A stretch of 64,000 nucleotides of DNA from Lacrimispora defluvii (GTDB lineage Bacteria > Bacillota > Clostridia > Lachnospirales > Lachnospiraceae), in contig JAAOXG010000003.1 in the NCBI GenBank assembly GCA_013036995.1, positions 62,001-126,000 on the forward strand, read 5' to 3'. The notes below the pieces were generated by a model. That model was not told the DNA's origin and made no database searches. It saw nothing but the letters and a program-made list of their open reading frames with translations. Below, piece by piece: positions 7,598 through 16,721 of the stretch. How positions within the stretch are numbered: position 1 is the first letter of the stretch; every line of letters starts with the position of its first letter. Both the position numbers and the translations under genes were made by a program.

Positions 7598-8884
7598 ATG
7601 AATCATATGAAACAGCTGGAAGAACTGATTGCTGCATCGGTTTCTCCATACCACTGCATTCAGGCTGCAGTAAAACAGCTTACTGCAGGAGAATTTAAGG
7701 AGCTGCCTTTGGCAGAATCCTGGGAATTAAAGCAGGGGGGCTCCTACTACATAAACGCATTTGACTCCACCTTAATCGCATTTACCGTCGGCAGTGAGCT
7801 GACAGCTGTCCCCCAGCTGAAGCTGGCCGCTTCTCATACAGACTGGCCCTGTCTTAAGGTAAAGCCATCACCGGAAGTAACTGCTCTGGAATACGGAAAG
7901 CTGAATGTAGAGGTCTATGGCGGTCCTCTCTTAGGTACCTGGTTTGACCGCCCTTTATCCATGGCAGGTAAAGTCAGTGTAACAGGTGACACGCTTATGA
8001 ATCCAAGGACTATCTTCGTGGATTTCTCCCGCCCGGTACTTACCATTCCCAATCTGGCCATTCATATGAACCGCAATGCCAATGAAGGATTTGCCTTAAA
8101 TGCACAGGTGGACATGCTTCCTTTAATTGCCCGGATCACTGATGAATTAAACAAAGAAAGCTTTTTTATTGATGCGCTTGCAAAGGAAGCAGGGGTAAAG
8201 AAAGAAGACATTCTGGATTATGAAATCTACATCTACAATTATGAGTCCGGAACCACTCTTGGTTTGCAGAACGAATTTTATTCCGCTCCCAGACTTGATA
8301 ATATTACTTCCGTTTCTGCATGCTTAAGCGCCATTCTTACTGATACACATGAGAGTGGGATCCATGCCATCGCCCTGTATGACAACGAAGAGATCGGAAG
8401 CCACACAAAACAGGGGGCTGCTTCTGCACTGACTGAACATATTCTGGAAAAGATCTACGCCTCCCTTGGTTATACCAGAACCGACTTTTTAAATGCTTTG
8501 TTAAGCGGATTTCTTCTTTCCATGGATGTGGCTCATGCCATTCATCCAAACCACGGAGAGAAATGTGATATCAAAAACCAGATCATGATGGGAGACGGAG
8601 TGGCAATCAAACTGGCGGCAAGTCAGGCCTATGCAACCGATGCCACCAGCACAGGCGTGATCGAGGGCATCTGCCGCGCCTCAGATATCCCTTATAAGAA
8701 GTTTTCAAACCGTTCCGATGTAAAAGGCGGATCTACTCTGGGAAGCATTTCTTCTGCTTTGCTGACCATGCGCACAGTGGATGTAGGTGTTCCCATGCTG
8801 GCCATGCATTCGGCCAGAGAGCTTATGGGTGTTAAGGATCAGGAAGCACTGGTAAGACTTGCAGAAGCATTTTTTAAAGCTTAA
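7598..8884 (+). CDS. M18 family aminopeptidase
   Basis: Cytosolic metallo-aminopeptidase of family M18 (ApeB/aspartyl aminopeptidase group), removing N-terminal residues from peptides. Zinc-ligand and catalytic regions are visible: SHTDWPCLKVKP (His), LDNITSV (Asp), YDNEEIGS (Glu-Glu) and SMDVAHAIHPNH. The ATG at 7598, seven bases after AGAGGA, gives 428 residues, the usual size. A TTG at 7571 is in frame but has no ribosome binding site. Transcribed alone from an extended -10 promoter and ended by a bidirectional terminator. Confidence 0.93.
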   Translation: MNHMKQLEELIAASVSPYHCIQAAVKQLTAGEFKELPLAESWELKQGGSYYINAFDSTLIAFTVGSELTAVPQLKLAASHTDWPCLKVKPSPEVTALEYGKLNVEVYGGPLLGTWFDRPLSMAGKVSVTGDTLMNPRTIFVDFSRPVLTIPNLAIHMNRNANEGFALNAQVDMLPLIARITDELNKESFFIDALAKEAGVKKEDILDYEIYIYNYESGTTLGLQNEFYSAPRLDNITSVSACLSAILTDTHESGIHAIALYDNEEIGSHTKQGAASALTEHILEKIYASLGYTRTDFLNALLSGFLLSMDVAHAIHPNHGEKCDIKNQIMMGDGVAIKLAASQAYATDATSTGVIEGICRASDIPYKKFSNRSDVKGGSTLGSISSALLTMRTVDVGVPMLAMHSARELMGVKDQEALVRLAEAFFKA

Positions 8885-8893
8885 ATAATCCTA

Positions 8894-8940
8894 TAAAAAA
8901 TACGTCTTGACCGGATTAAATTCCGTATCAAGGCGTATTC
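8894..8940. terminator. Bidirectional terminator between convergent genes
   Basis: Stem 8899-8910 with 8928-8939 (AATACGTCTTGA type, one G-U pair) plus an inner CGGA/TCCG pair. The minus strand continues into TTTTTT and the plus strand into TTATTT, serving the aminopeptidase gene and the beta-glucoside operon. Confidence 0.8.
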
Positions 8941-8953
8941 TTATTTCATCCAC

Positions 8954-10132
8954 TTATCTAATCTTTTTGCATCCGGTTCTATTCCTATAATAAGCAGCAG
9001 ATACCCCAGTTCCTATCATCGAAATTCCTGCCAGCACCAGATAACCATGGCGGATGCTGAACCCAGAGGCAATGTTTCCGGTAAAGATGGGAAACGTAGT
9101 CATGCCTATGGCATAAACTGCCTGAAAAAGGCCCATGGCAGTGGAACGTTTTTTTGCTTCAATTCCACACATTGCCTCTGAAGTAAGATAAGAAAACAAG
9201 ATACCGGTAGACATTCCGGGAAGTATCTGCAGGAATAAAAGCTCTGCAGCATTTTGGGCAGAAGGTACCAGCACACAATAGACAGATATTATTACAAAGA
9301 CTGCCGGAATCCAGAATCTGGGGCCTCTCTTACAACAGTAACCGGCAGAAGCAAAGGCTGCAAATCCCACTGCCGAAACCATATAAATAATTGAGGATAA
9401 TCCAACCAATCCGTTGGCGGCTCCCAGATCCTTCAGAATCTGATTTGTAAACGACATGGCAGTGGTAAGCTGAATCCCCTGCTGAATTAAAGCCAAAATG
9501 GAGAATAGCCACAGCCGTTTTATTTTACATACGGAAATAAGTTCCTTTGCATCAACTTTCCCAGTCTTTGTACATGGTTCTTTGATTTGAAGCGAGAGTA
9601 AAAAGGCAAGCAGACCGGCAAAAACACTGAGTATACTGATTCCTGTCATTCCAATCCTGCTGTACCCCATGGTACTTGCTAAAAAGCCGATGAGCATACC
9701 AAAATTATTAAACATCACGATTCTGCTGGTAGCTGCCTGCTGGTCTTTTTGTGAAAAATGATTGGTGTAAAACACCATAAATGAAATCCACATGGCGGAA
9801 GCAATGCCGGAAAAAAGATTTGCTGCCAAAAAGCCCATCCCATTCCCCCAGAATATCCGGAATAATGATGCGAGACCGGAAAAAAGAGTTCCTGCCTGGA
9901 TGAAGCACTTATGCTTTCCAATGGAATCCGCACATAGTCCTATTGGAAATCGAAATACCAGCTGGGTAAGTCCATAAGCCCCCAGCACCATTCCGGTAAA
10001 TGCGCTGCCGACTCCTGACAGAGTCAGATAGGTCGTCTGATATGGAATGTATATGTACTGCGCAAACCAGAACAGGGAAACCATTGCAAGATAGCGGTTT
10101 TCCTGTTTGCGCGTAAAAATTTGTTCGTTCAA
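8954..10132 (-). CDS. MFS transporter, last gene of beta-glucoside operon
   Basis: A 392-residue major facilitator protein with about 12 hydrophobic segments. Motif-A-like text (RFPIGLCADSIGKHK) follows helix 2. The start is a TTG at 10132, placed six bases after AGAGG, itself part of the licT stop region (9-base gap). It is the fourth gene after PTS, glucosidase and antiterminator, so it should be induced with them. Possible roles are export of an aglycone freed from plant glucosides or sugar efflux; the sequence does not decide. It ends at the bidirectional terminator. Confidence 0.85.
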   Translation of the reverse strand: MNEQIFTRKQENRYLAMVSLFWFAQYIYIPYQTTYLTLSGVGSAFTGMVLGAYGLTQLVFRFPIGLCADSIGKHKCFIQAGTLFSGLASLFRIFWGNGMGFLAANLFSGIASAMWISFMVFYTNHFSQKDQQAATSRIVMFNNFGMLIGFLASTMGYSRIGMTGISILSVFAGLLAFLLSLQIKEPCTKTGKVDAKELISVCKIKRLWLFSILALIQQGIQLTTAMSFTNQILKDLGAANGLVGLSSIIYMVSAVGFAAFASAGYCCKRGPRFWIPAVFVIISVYCVLVPSAQNAAELLFLQILPGMSTGILFSYLTSEAMCGIEAKKRSTAMGLFQAVYAIGMTTFPIFTGNIASGFSIRHGYLVLAGISMIGTGVSAAYYRNRTGCKKIR

Positions 10133-10141
10133 TTTGTGCCT

Positions 10142-10999
10142 CTATTTCTTATTTTGATGGGAGTATTCCTCTAATATCCGATGAATATGGACCGTTAAAT
10201 ACATTTCCTCCTGCCTGGACAATCTGGAATCAAATTTTTCCTGAATAAAAATCCCGATTTTTCTGACACAGTCATATTCCCTTTTACAGCTTTCAATCAC
10301 ATGGGTATAAAAAGAATCTTCATATTCATATAAATCCTGGCTGCCATTTACAAGACGCTGTGCGAAAAACCGCAAATGAGTAATGAAACGGGTATAACCG
10401 ATCCCCTCTTCATTGTAGAGAATGGAGAAGTTATATTTAACTATATCCAAGATTCCCTGGACGGTTTCAAATATGGTCTTGTTGTCTGTACTATAAGAGT
10501 TATTTGTTTGTGCATTGATAAAATGAAAGGCAATATTTCCGGCCTCATCCTGAGGCAATTCCACATGCAGCTGCTCCCTCACAAGCTGCAGGGCATATAA
10601 TCCCACCTGAAATTCGTTGGGATTAAAACGCTTCAATGTCTGCGTATAAAAATTCTGTATTAAAATCCCCTCTTGATATCTTTTTACAGCAAAAGAAAGA
10701 TGATCTGTAAGTCCCAGATAAATGTGCTCCATCAGAACCATTCCATAAGCTTCAATGGCATAGTCTATCACCTGCTTTGCCAGTTCAAAATAAGTACTGT
10801 CAATTTCAGATGCGAGACGGATAATATTCTTGGATATAGACCGGTCTTTTAAGACAAACACTTTCTCAATGTCTTCACTTTTTAAATGATGTCCAATGGA
10901 TTTGTTAAAACCGATTCCCTTTCCCATCAGAATCACCTCTCTGCCGCTGTCGTCAAGCGCCAGCAGCAGAGAATTATTCATTACCTTAACAACCCTCAT
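10142..10999 (-). CDS. licT: BglG/LicT family transcription antiterminator
   Basis: An RNA-binding antiterminator of 285 residues: co-antiterminator domain at about 1-56 (MRVVKVMNNSLLL, GKGIGFNKSIG) and two PRD domains carrying regulatory histidines (e.g. LMEHIYLGLTDHLSFA; YLTVHIHRILEE). It binds the RAT hairpin ahead of the PTS gene when the EII protein is busy transporting sugar. The ATG at 10999, seven bases after GGGG, is preferred over a TTG six bases upstream because BglG proteins start MxIxKVLNNS. Third gene of the operon it controls, giving autoregulation. Confidence 0.92.
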   Translation of the reverse strand: MRVVKVMNNSLLLALDDSGREVILMGKGIGFNKSIGHHLKSEDIEKVFVLKDRSISKNIIRLASEIDSTYFELAKQVIDYAIEAYGMVLMEHIYLGLTDHLSFAVKRYQEGILIQNFYTQTLKRFNPNEFQVGLYALQLVREQLHVELPQDEAGNIAFHFINAQTNNSYSTDNKTIFETVQGILDIVKYNFSILYNEEGIGYTRFITHLRFFAQRLVNGSQDLYEYEDSFYTHVIESCKREYDCVRKIGIFIQEKFDSRLSRQEEMYLTVHIHRILEEYSHQNKK

Positions 11000-11021
11000 A
11001 ACCAAACCCCATTTCTGTTAT

Positions 11022-12446
11022 TTAGAGTTCTTCCCCGTTTGTTTCGATGACACGCCGATACCAGTAAAAGCTGTCTTTCTTAATCCGGCTCATATCTTTT
11101 AAGTCATGATCGTCACGATTAACATAAATAAAACCATAACGTTTCTTAAACCCTTCGTGGGAGCTGAGCAGGTCCATAAATGTCCATGGGGAATACCCCA
11201 GCATCTCAACTCCGTCTTCTATCGCCTGGCTGCAAGCCAGAATATGAGCCCTTAAGTAATCAATTCGATAATCGTCATGGACTTTTCCGTCTTCTGTCAG
11301 GGTATCGGCGGTACCCAGTCCATTTTCTGTAACGATAAGAGGAAGATGATATTTCTGATAATAATTATTTAATACGGTTCGAAGGCCCAGCGGGTCAATC
11401 TGTGCTCCGTATTCGCTGGAAGCAAGATGTTCATTTTTCAGATGATGGAAATATCCATACTGATCAAAATCAACCTGATTGATGGGGAAAGCCCTCTCTC
11501 CCACCGGATGAGCGTCATCCGCCGGCAGATACCGGACGCAAAGGGTCCGGTAATAATTCAGAGCAATAAAATCCATCTTTGCACCCTTTAATATTTCCTC
11601 ATCCTCTGGCATCATAACTGGAACGATATTTCTCTCCTCCAGATAACGCATGTAATATCCTGGATAACAGCCATAGTAATGCATGTCCAGACAGTAATCC
11701 GTCTTAAACCAGTCATTTAACCGGGCTGCCCATACATCTTCAGGACGGTTGCTCTCCGGATAAGTACAGGTGGAAGAAACTGCCGGACCAATCTTGCCTT
11801 TTGGGATAATAGAATGGCACGCTTTCACTGCCAGTGCATGAGCCAGGAACATATGATAATCCATCTGCGCTCTCTGACGGTCCGCCTCCCAGCTGTCTTC
11901 TGCGGTAATATTGACTCGTTCATCCACACGGACCATTAGGTTTTGTTCGTTATGAACCTGCCAATAGGTCACTCTGTCACCAAAGGTTTCAAAGCAGATC
12001 TTTGCATAGCGTTCAAATGCGTTTACACATTCTCTGGATTCCCAGCCATTGTATTTTTCAACCAGTGCATAGGGAAGATCAAAGTGATATAAGGTTATAA
12101 ATGGCTGAATACCATTGTCTAGCAGGCAGTTTATGACATCATTATAAAAATCGATTCCTGCCTGGTTAATTTCCCCGTCACCATCAGGTATGATTCTTGC
12201 CCAGGCAATGGAAAAACGGTAAATATTAAGTCCCATCTCTTTCATCAGAGCGATATCCTCTTTCCAGTGATGGAAAAAATCGCTGGCAACTTTACTGTCG
12301 GCCTGTAAATGAGAACGCTTAAAAGAGTTTATATCTGCAACCGTAGGCCCTTTCCCGCCTTCATCCCAGCCACCTTCAATCTGAAATGCAGATGAGGATG
12401 CTCCCCATAAAAAATGATCTGGAAACCTGGTTTTCAATTTATTCAT
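11022..12446 (-). CDS. 6-phospho-beta-glucosidase (GH1)
   Basis: Hydrolyses phosphorylated beta-glucosides delivered by the PTS to glucose-6-phosphate and an aglycone or sugar. 474 residues, a full GH1 barrel: N-terminal FLWGASSSAFQIEGG, acid/base E167 in HNEQN, nucleophile E374 in VTENG, and the C-terminal FKKRYGFIYV region, whose Lys/Tyr bind the 6-phosphate in phospho-glucosidases. Start ATG at 12446 follows AAGGAG, 12 bases after the PTS stop. Fits the operon (PTS-hydrolase-antiterminator). Confidence 0.95.
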   Translation of the reverse strand: MNKLKTRFPDHFLWGASSSAFQIEGGWDEGGKGPTVADINSFKRSHLQADSKVASDFFHHWKEDIALMKEMGLNIYRFSIAWARIIPDGDGEINQAGIDFYNDVINCLLDNGIQPFITLYHFDLPYALVEKYNGWESRECVNAFERYAKICFETFGDRVTYWQVHNEQNLMVRVDERVNITAEDSWEADRQRAQMDYHMFLAHALAVKACHSIIPKGKIGPAVSSTCTYPESNRPEDVWAARLNDWFKTDYCLDMHYYGCYPGYYMRYLEERNIVPVMMPEDEEILKGAKMDFIALNYYRTLCVRYLPADDAHPVGERAFPINQVDFDQYGYFHHLKNEHLASSEYGAQIDPLGLRTVLNNYYQKYHLPLIVTENGLGTADTLTEDGKVHDDYRIDYLRAHILACSQAIEDGVEMLGYSPWTFMDLLSSHEGFKKRYGFIYVNRDDHDLKDMSRIKKDSFYWYRRVIETNGEEL

Positions 12447-12458
12447 ATCAAAACTCCT

Positions 12459-14372
12459 TTACTGATTTTTTTTGATGGCAATAACAGACTTCTCAAGAGT
12501 AGCCCCTTTACCTGTAATACCGGAAACCTGCTGAAATACAGGAGTATTGCTTACGATAATGGGAACAATGGTATCGTAGCCTTCTTTTTTTAATGCATCA
12601 ATATCAAAGGACAGAATTTTAGTTCCTTTTTTAATATGGCTGCCTTCTTCTACATACTTTTTAAAATGCTTTCCTTCTAACTGAACAGTATTAATCCCAA
12701 CATGAATGATCATCTCAACCCCATTATCCAGCATAAGGCCAAGTGCATGAAGAGTCGGATAGATTAAGGTTACGGTACAGTCTTCCGGAGCTACTACCTC
12801 TCCTTTTTCTGGGATGATAGCAATTCCGTTTCCTAACGCCATAGAGGAAAATACTTCATCATTTACTTTTGTCATGGAAACGGCTTCACCTTCAATGGGT
12901 GAATATATGAATAAATCAGCTTCTGATGGATTGAATTCATGATTCTTTGTTTCTGCTGTTGTATTTGATTCTGTAGTCTGGTCAACTGCGGTTGCTTCTG
13001 TTTTCTTTTTCTTATCTCCCATTTCATCAAAGCCAAACAGGTAAGTAAGTATCATGGCACCAAAGAAAGAAACGCCTACACCAACCAAATAGTACACAAA
13101 TGGTTTCATACCAAATGCCGCATACGTTGCAAAGGTAAGAATACCGTTGTTTGCAAAGGAATCGCCATATACACCGCCAACACCCATGATCGCTCCGCCA
13201 ATGGCACCGCAAATGATGGCGTAGATCATCGGTCTTTTCAAACGAAGGTTACATCCGTAAATGGCAGGTTCCGTGATACCGCAAACGGAAGCAGAGATTG
13301 CCGCTGATGCCGCCACCGTTTTTAAATCTTTATTTTTGGTTTTTAACATAACACCCAGGGCTGCTCCACCCTGTGAAAAGTTGGCAGCTCCTGCAAAAGC
13401 CAATAGATTCTGATGTCCGAACTGAGCGACGTCATTAATACCAATTGGAAGAAGTGCTCTATGGGCTCCAAAAATAACAAACACGCACCACATACCGCCG
13501 ATAAAGGCACCACAGATAGCCGGACTTAAATTCATCATACCAGTGTAAACAAAGGTAATTGCATTACCGATGTAGATACCAATGGGTCCAAACACCATAA
13601 AAGTTGCCGGAAGCATAATTAAAAGTGATAAGCCAGGAACCAGAATGATTTTTAAGATTTCCGGAATTATTTTTTCTAAAAATTTCTGAACATAGGAAAG
13701 AATGAAAACTCCAATGATAATCGGTATAACGGAGGAAGCATAGCTTGCTTTGGTGATGGTGACACCGAACATGCTTACTGCATCTTTTCCAGTCATCAGC
13801 GCTACGACTGACGGATAACACATAGTACCGCCAAGAGCCATGGCAATAAATTCATTTGCCTTAAACACCTTGGCACTGGTATAAGCTAAAATAACAGGCA
13901 TGAAATAGAATAAGGCATCCGTACCAGCCATAATCAGCGTGTATGTCTGATTTACCGTAATATCCACGCCTTGTTTCGCTGCCATAATCTTTGCAATGGT
14001 AAGGAAGCCCTTTAAAAGTCCGGAAGCTGCAATCGCTGGAACCATAGGGGTAAACATAGCGGAAACTGCAATCAGTATCCGATTCCAGATGGACACCTTC
14101 TCTTCGCTGATTTCTGTTGTTTCATCTATGGATATCATAGGAATCATGGCATCATAAACCTGGTTTACTTTGGTTCCCAGCACTACCTGAAACTGTCCTC
14201 CGCTTTCTACAACAGAGATTACTCCTTCCAGATGCTCAATGGTTTCTTTATTTGCTTTTTTTGAATCCTTTAATTGGAATCTTAATCTTGTAAAACAATG
14301 GGTCAGTCCTTTTACGTTTCCAGAACCGCCAACATTCGTCAGGATATCTTTGGCTATTTGATTGTAATTCAT
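12459..14372 (-). CDS. bglP: Beta-glucoside PTS transporter EIIBCA
   Basis: Membrane sugar transporter and kinase, 637 residues, domain order B-C-A. The IIB phosphocysteine is C26 (GLTHCFTRLRF); IIC spans about residues 100-450 with the ITEPAIYG loop; the IIA phosphohistidine is near H557 (IIHVGINTV). The start is the ATG at 14372 after GAAAGGGG; an in-frame codon at 14441 lies inside the terminator stem and can be dismissed. It heads the operon and is controlled by the RAT/terminator switch. Confidence 0.95.
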   Translation of the reverse strand: MNYNQIAKDILTNVGGSGNVKGLTHCFTRLRFQLKDSKKANKETIEHLEGVISVVESGGQFQVVLGTKVNQVYDAMIPMISIDETTEISEEKVSIWNRILIAVSAMFTPMVPAIAASGLLKGFLTIAKIMAAKQGVDITVNQTYTLIMAGTDALFYFMPVILAYTSAKVFKANEFIAMALGGTMCYPSVVALMTGKDAVSMFGVTITKASYASSVIPIIIGVFILSYVQKFLEKIIPEILKIILVPGLSLLIMLPATFMVFGPIGIYIGNAITFVYTGMMNLSPAICGAFIGGMWCVFVIFGAHRALLPIGINDVAQFGHQNLLAFAGAANFSQGGAALGVMLKTKNKDLKTVAASAAISASVCGITEPAIYGCNLRLKRPMIYAIICGAIGGAIMGVGGVYGDSFANNGILTFATYAAFGMKPFVYYLVGVGVSFFGAMILTYLFGFDEMGDKKKKTEATAVDQTTESNTTAETKNHEFNPSEADLFIYSPIEGEAVSMTKVNDEVFSSMALGNGIAIIPEKGEVVAPEDCTVTLIYPTLHALGLMLDNGVEMIIHVGINTVQLEGKHFKKYVEEGSHIKKGTKILSFDIDALKKEGYDTIVPIIVSNTPVFQQVSGITGKGATLEKSVIAIKKNQ

Positions 14373-14423
14373 ATACAAAACCCCTTTCAAGTATTTTCTT
14401 ATCTCCTCATCCGGCCGGAATGA

Positions 14424-14507
14424 CAAAATAAAAAGACCCAATTAAACGAACTCTTCATAAGACAAAATACCCCATCCATCTTATAACCATTCGTCTAATC
14501 CGATCTT
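14424..14507 (-). terminator. LicT-controlled leader terminator
   Basis: Long stem on the minus strand: 14490-14507 (AAGATCGGATTAGACGAA) pairs with 14432-14450, with one G-G mismatch and G-U pairs. An inner ATAAGA/TCTTAT stem lies in between and a T-rich tract follows (14424-14433). The first bases of the 5' arm (AAGATC) are the 3' end of the RAT, so RAT and terminator exclude each other. Confidence 0.85.
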
Positions 14508-14530
14508 GCCTGCATTACCAGTAACACGTC
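14502..14530 (-). promoter_or_regulatory. RAT (ribonucleic antiterminator) for LicT
   Basis: The minus-strand sequence has the two conserved halves of BglG/LicT RATs: TGTTACTGGT and GCAGGCAAGATC, joined by AAT. It lies about 40 bases after the predicted transcription start and overlaps the terminator stem. Bound LicT would stabilise it and allow read-through into the PTS gene. Confidence 0.88.
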
Positions 14531-14568
14531 ATCATAATGATTTATTCAGTTGTCTTCAACCTAATCAT

Positions 14569-14597
14569 AATATATCATTATTTTTGCAATCTTGCAA
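14569..14597 (-). promoter_or_regulatory. Predicted promoter of beta-glucoside operon
   Basis: TTGCAA (14592-14597) and TATATT (14569-14574) on the minus strand, 17-base spacer. A second TTGCAA lies just downstream. Confidence 0.65.
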
Positions 14598-14620
14598 TAG
14601 CATTTTATTCTTTTTAACTC

Positions 14621-14651
14621 ACTGAGGGAATGGAAAATAAATTCCCTCAGT
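14621..14651. repeat. Perfect 11-base inverted repeat
   Basis: ACTGAGGGAAT and ATTCCCTCAGT around a 9-base AT-rich loop, 33 bases after the stop of the small membrane protein gene and upstream of the PTS promoter. No T-run follows it on the minus strand, so it is a weak terminator candidate or an operator. Confidence 0.45.
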
Positions 14652-14683
14652 CCGCTCATCTGGTCCACCCAGCCAATCCCTTT

Positions 14684-14920
14684 TTATTTTGGCAGCTGCC
14701 CCATGGTTTCCGGTAATACCTCTCTGCTGGATTCCAGGGTTTCAGGAGAAGTTTTGTCCCCCTGAATATAACGGTACCCAAACATCCCTCCTGCAGTCAG
14801 TAAAACCAAAAGCAGAAAGAAACATAAAAACATGATAACTTTTATAAACGACTCCTGTCCCCGTCTTCCCCTTCGCCTGCGGCTGCGTTTTTTACCACTT
14901 CGAATTTCTTCCTGCTTCAT
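14684..14920 (-). CDS. Small basic single-pass membrane protein
   Basis: A 78-residue protein not recognised as any family. It has a very basic N-terminus (GKKRSRRRRGRRG, residues 9-21), one membrane segment (about residues 26-49, KVIMFLCFFLLLVLLTAGGMFG) and a short polar tail, a layout that predicts N-in/C-out orientation. The ATG at 14920 is preceded by AAGGAAGG. It follows the PrsA-like gene by 28 bases on the same strand, so it is probably the last gene of the maf-cof-foldase-small protein set. Function unknown. Confidence 0.6.
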   Translation of the reverse strand: MKQEEIRSGKKRSRRRRGRRGQESFIKVIMFLCFFLLLVLLTAGGMFGYRYIQGDKTSPETLESSREVLPETMGQLPK

Positions 14921-14948
14921 TGGTATTCTACTCTTCCTTCCTTATGGG

Positions 14949-15920
14949 TCAATCAGTAAAATATTTTTTATAAATTTCAAAAAAGCTGGTGGTTGTAGTT
15001 TTATCATCTTTGGAAAATGTAAGATCCTTCCAGATATTATTGCCAAATGTAACGGGGTTGTCCTGTTTAAACTGGGCATAAATCTGGTCAAATGCTTCTT
15101 TTTTCCGGCTGGTATATAAGCCGGACTTCCGTTCCTGGGTAGCTGCTTCATCGTAATCACTGACGCACCGGATAATATAGTATTTACCCTGACTCTCTGT
15201 CACCTGGCTGATTTCACCTCCAGCCAGACTAAAGGCTGCATCTTCCAAAGCACCTGGTTGTTCCCCTCTTCCCATCTTACGTTCAATTACTCCATTTTCC
15301 GAGTATTCTCTGGCAATAGCAGAAAAATCAGCTCCCTGCTCCTTCAGCTTTAAAAGGACATCTTCTGCCGCAGCTTTGTCAGACATTACGATCTCTTCCA
15401 CATCAATTACCTTGGCCTCACTGTCACTGATCTCCAGATTCATATCCCTGGTCAGCTCCACAACAACTTTATTAGACAGACGATACTCCTCATACATAAA
15501 TCTTACATCTGACTGGCTCACTCCCATATAAGCAATATCGTCGGGAGTCAGGGAATTATAATATTCCTCTGCAGCCTTTCGTATCTCTTCCTTCTCACCG
15601 CTGGTCAGGGTCACACCCTTACTTTCAGCAAGAAGATTCATCATCTTCATCTCCTGAAGAAATTCTCTTACCTGATCCATAAGATAGGTTTCAAATGTTT
15701 GTCCGCCGGGAAGCTCCACCCCCCAGATCTGGCTGGTGTAAAGCTGTTGATATTTATTCCTCTCAGTCGCCAGTATAATCATGGACTGGGGAAGCGTGTA
15801 TAGCTTAGTTTCCTTGATTTCCGATACAAGGGGAATCTCCGTCTTGCAGCCGGAAAGCATGGCGGATACTGCCGCCGCAATTATAAGGAGTCTTCCCCAG
15901 TATCTGCGCAGATTTTTCAT
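14949..15920 (-). CDS. PrsA-like peptidyl-prolyl isomerase lipoprotein
   Basis: An extracytoplasmic lipoprotein of 323 residues. The signal peptide ends in lipobox LSGC (Cys at about residue 25). The middle resembles SurA/PrsA N-terminal helices, and a PpiC-type parvulin domain covers about residues 170-265 (AREYSENGVIERKMGRG, AFSLAGGEIS). It should help fold secreted proteins at the membrane surface. The ATG at 15920, five bases after AGAGGGG, is preferred to a GTG two codons upstream. It follows the Cof phosphatase gene by 15 bases. Confidence 0.82.
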   Translation of the reverse strand: MKNLRRYWGRLLIIAAAVSAMLSGCKTEIPLVSEIKETKLYTLPQSMIILATERNKYQQLYTSQIWGVELPGGQTFETYLMDQVREFLQEMKMMNLLAESKGVTLTSGEKEEIRKAAEEYYNSLTPDDIAYMGVSQSDVRFMYEEYRLSNKVVVELTRDMNLEISDSEAKVIDVEEIVMSDKAAAEDVLLKLKEQGADFSAIAREYSENGVIERKMGRGEQPGALEDAAFSLAGGEISQVTESQGKYYIIRCVSDYDEAATQERKSGLYTSRKKEAFDQIYAQFKQDNPVTFGNNIWKDLTFSKDDKTTTTSFFEIYKKYFTD

Positions 15921-15935
15921 ACGCACCCCTCTTTC

Positions 15936-16721
15936 TTATAAAAGCAGCTTTAATATTTTTAATACGCCCTGATTCAAATTGGTATCGGCCTGAAACCGTG
16001 CTGCCTCTTTTACTTCTTTTCTGGCATTGCCAACAGCAAAGCTGTAGTATGCCTGATTTAACATCTCAATATCATTTAGCTGATCGCCAAATGCCATGGT
16101 CTCTTCTGGTGTGATGGACAGACTCTCCTGAAGAAGCTTGACTGCCTCACCTTTGTTGGTTCCAGGTCTCATACAGTCCATCCACATATCTCCGGCAATG
16201 GTAATCTTTAACCGGTCCCTGTATTTTTCTCTTAACTGTCTGGTATGGCTTTCTACATCTGTTTTCCGGTAGACGCTGACTTTAATAAATTCAGACTCAA
16301 CTTTTGTTAAATCCTCTACCATTTCCACTCGAAATTTATAGCTGTTAACCATCCAGTCAATAAAATCCCTGTCTTTCGTCTCTAAATACACCACATCAGG
16401 GCCGCTGAGCATAACTTCTAGTCCTTCTGTCTTCCTCACATCTTCCACCATATCCATGGCAGTCTTACGTTCAATTGGATTCAGAAACAGATTTCTGCCG
16501 TGACAGCCTATGTAAGCACCGTTATCAGAAAGATAGAATATTTTTTCTTTCACCGGATCAAAGATGGATTCAATACTGCCCCATTGCCTTCCGCTTGCTG
16601 CTGCAAACTGAATGCCCTTTGCCCGTAATTTTAATATTACCTCATGAAGCTCAGCCGGAACTTCATATCCTCCGTCTGGCACCAGTGTTCCGTCAATATC
16701 CGATGCAATCAGTTTAATCAT
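15936..16721 (-). CDS. Cof-type HAD phosphatase
   Basis: A 261-residue haloacid-dehalogenase-fold phosphatase. Motif I is IASDIDGTLV (Asp nucleophile near residue 8), a C2-type cap lies at about 85-190, and motifs III/IV are GEAVK and FGDQLNDIEML. Such enzymes act on small phosphate esters; the substrate is unknown. The start codon overlaps the maf stop by four bases (ATGA), implying translational coupling. A good AGGAGG precedes it. Confidence 0.9.
   Translation of the reverse strand: MIKLIASDIDGTLVPDGGYEVPAELHEVILKLRAKGIQFAAASGRQWGSIESIFDPVKEKIFYLSDNGAYIGCHGRNLFLNPIERKTAMDMVEDVRKTEGLEVMLSGPDVVYLETKDRDFIDWMVNSYKFRVEMVEDLTKVESEFIKVSVYRKTDVESHTRQLREKYRDRLKITIAGDMWMDCMRPGTNKGEAVKLLQESLSITPEETMAFGDQLNDIEMLNQAYYSFAVGNARKEVKEAARFQADTNLNQGVLKILKLLL

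Noticed and set aside
14373-14441. N-terminal extension of the PTS protein
   Set aside because: The extra codons lie inside the leader terminator stem, and the ATG at 14372 has a good ribosome site and the normal family start.
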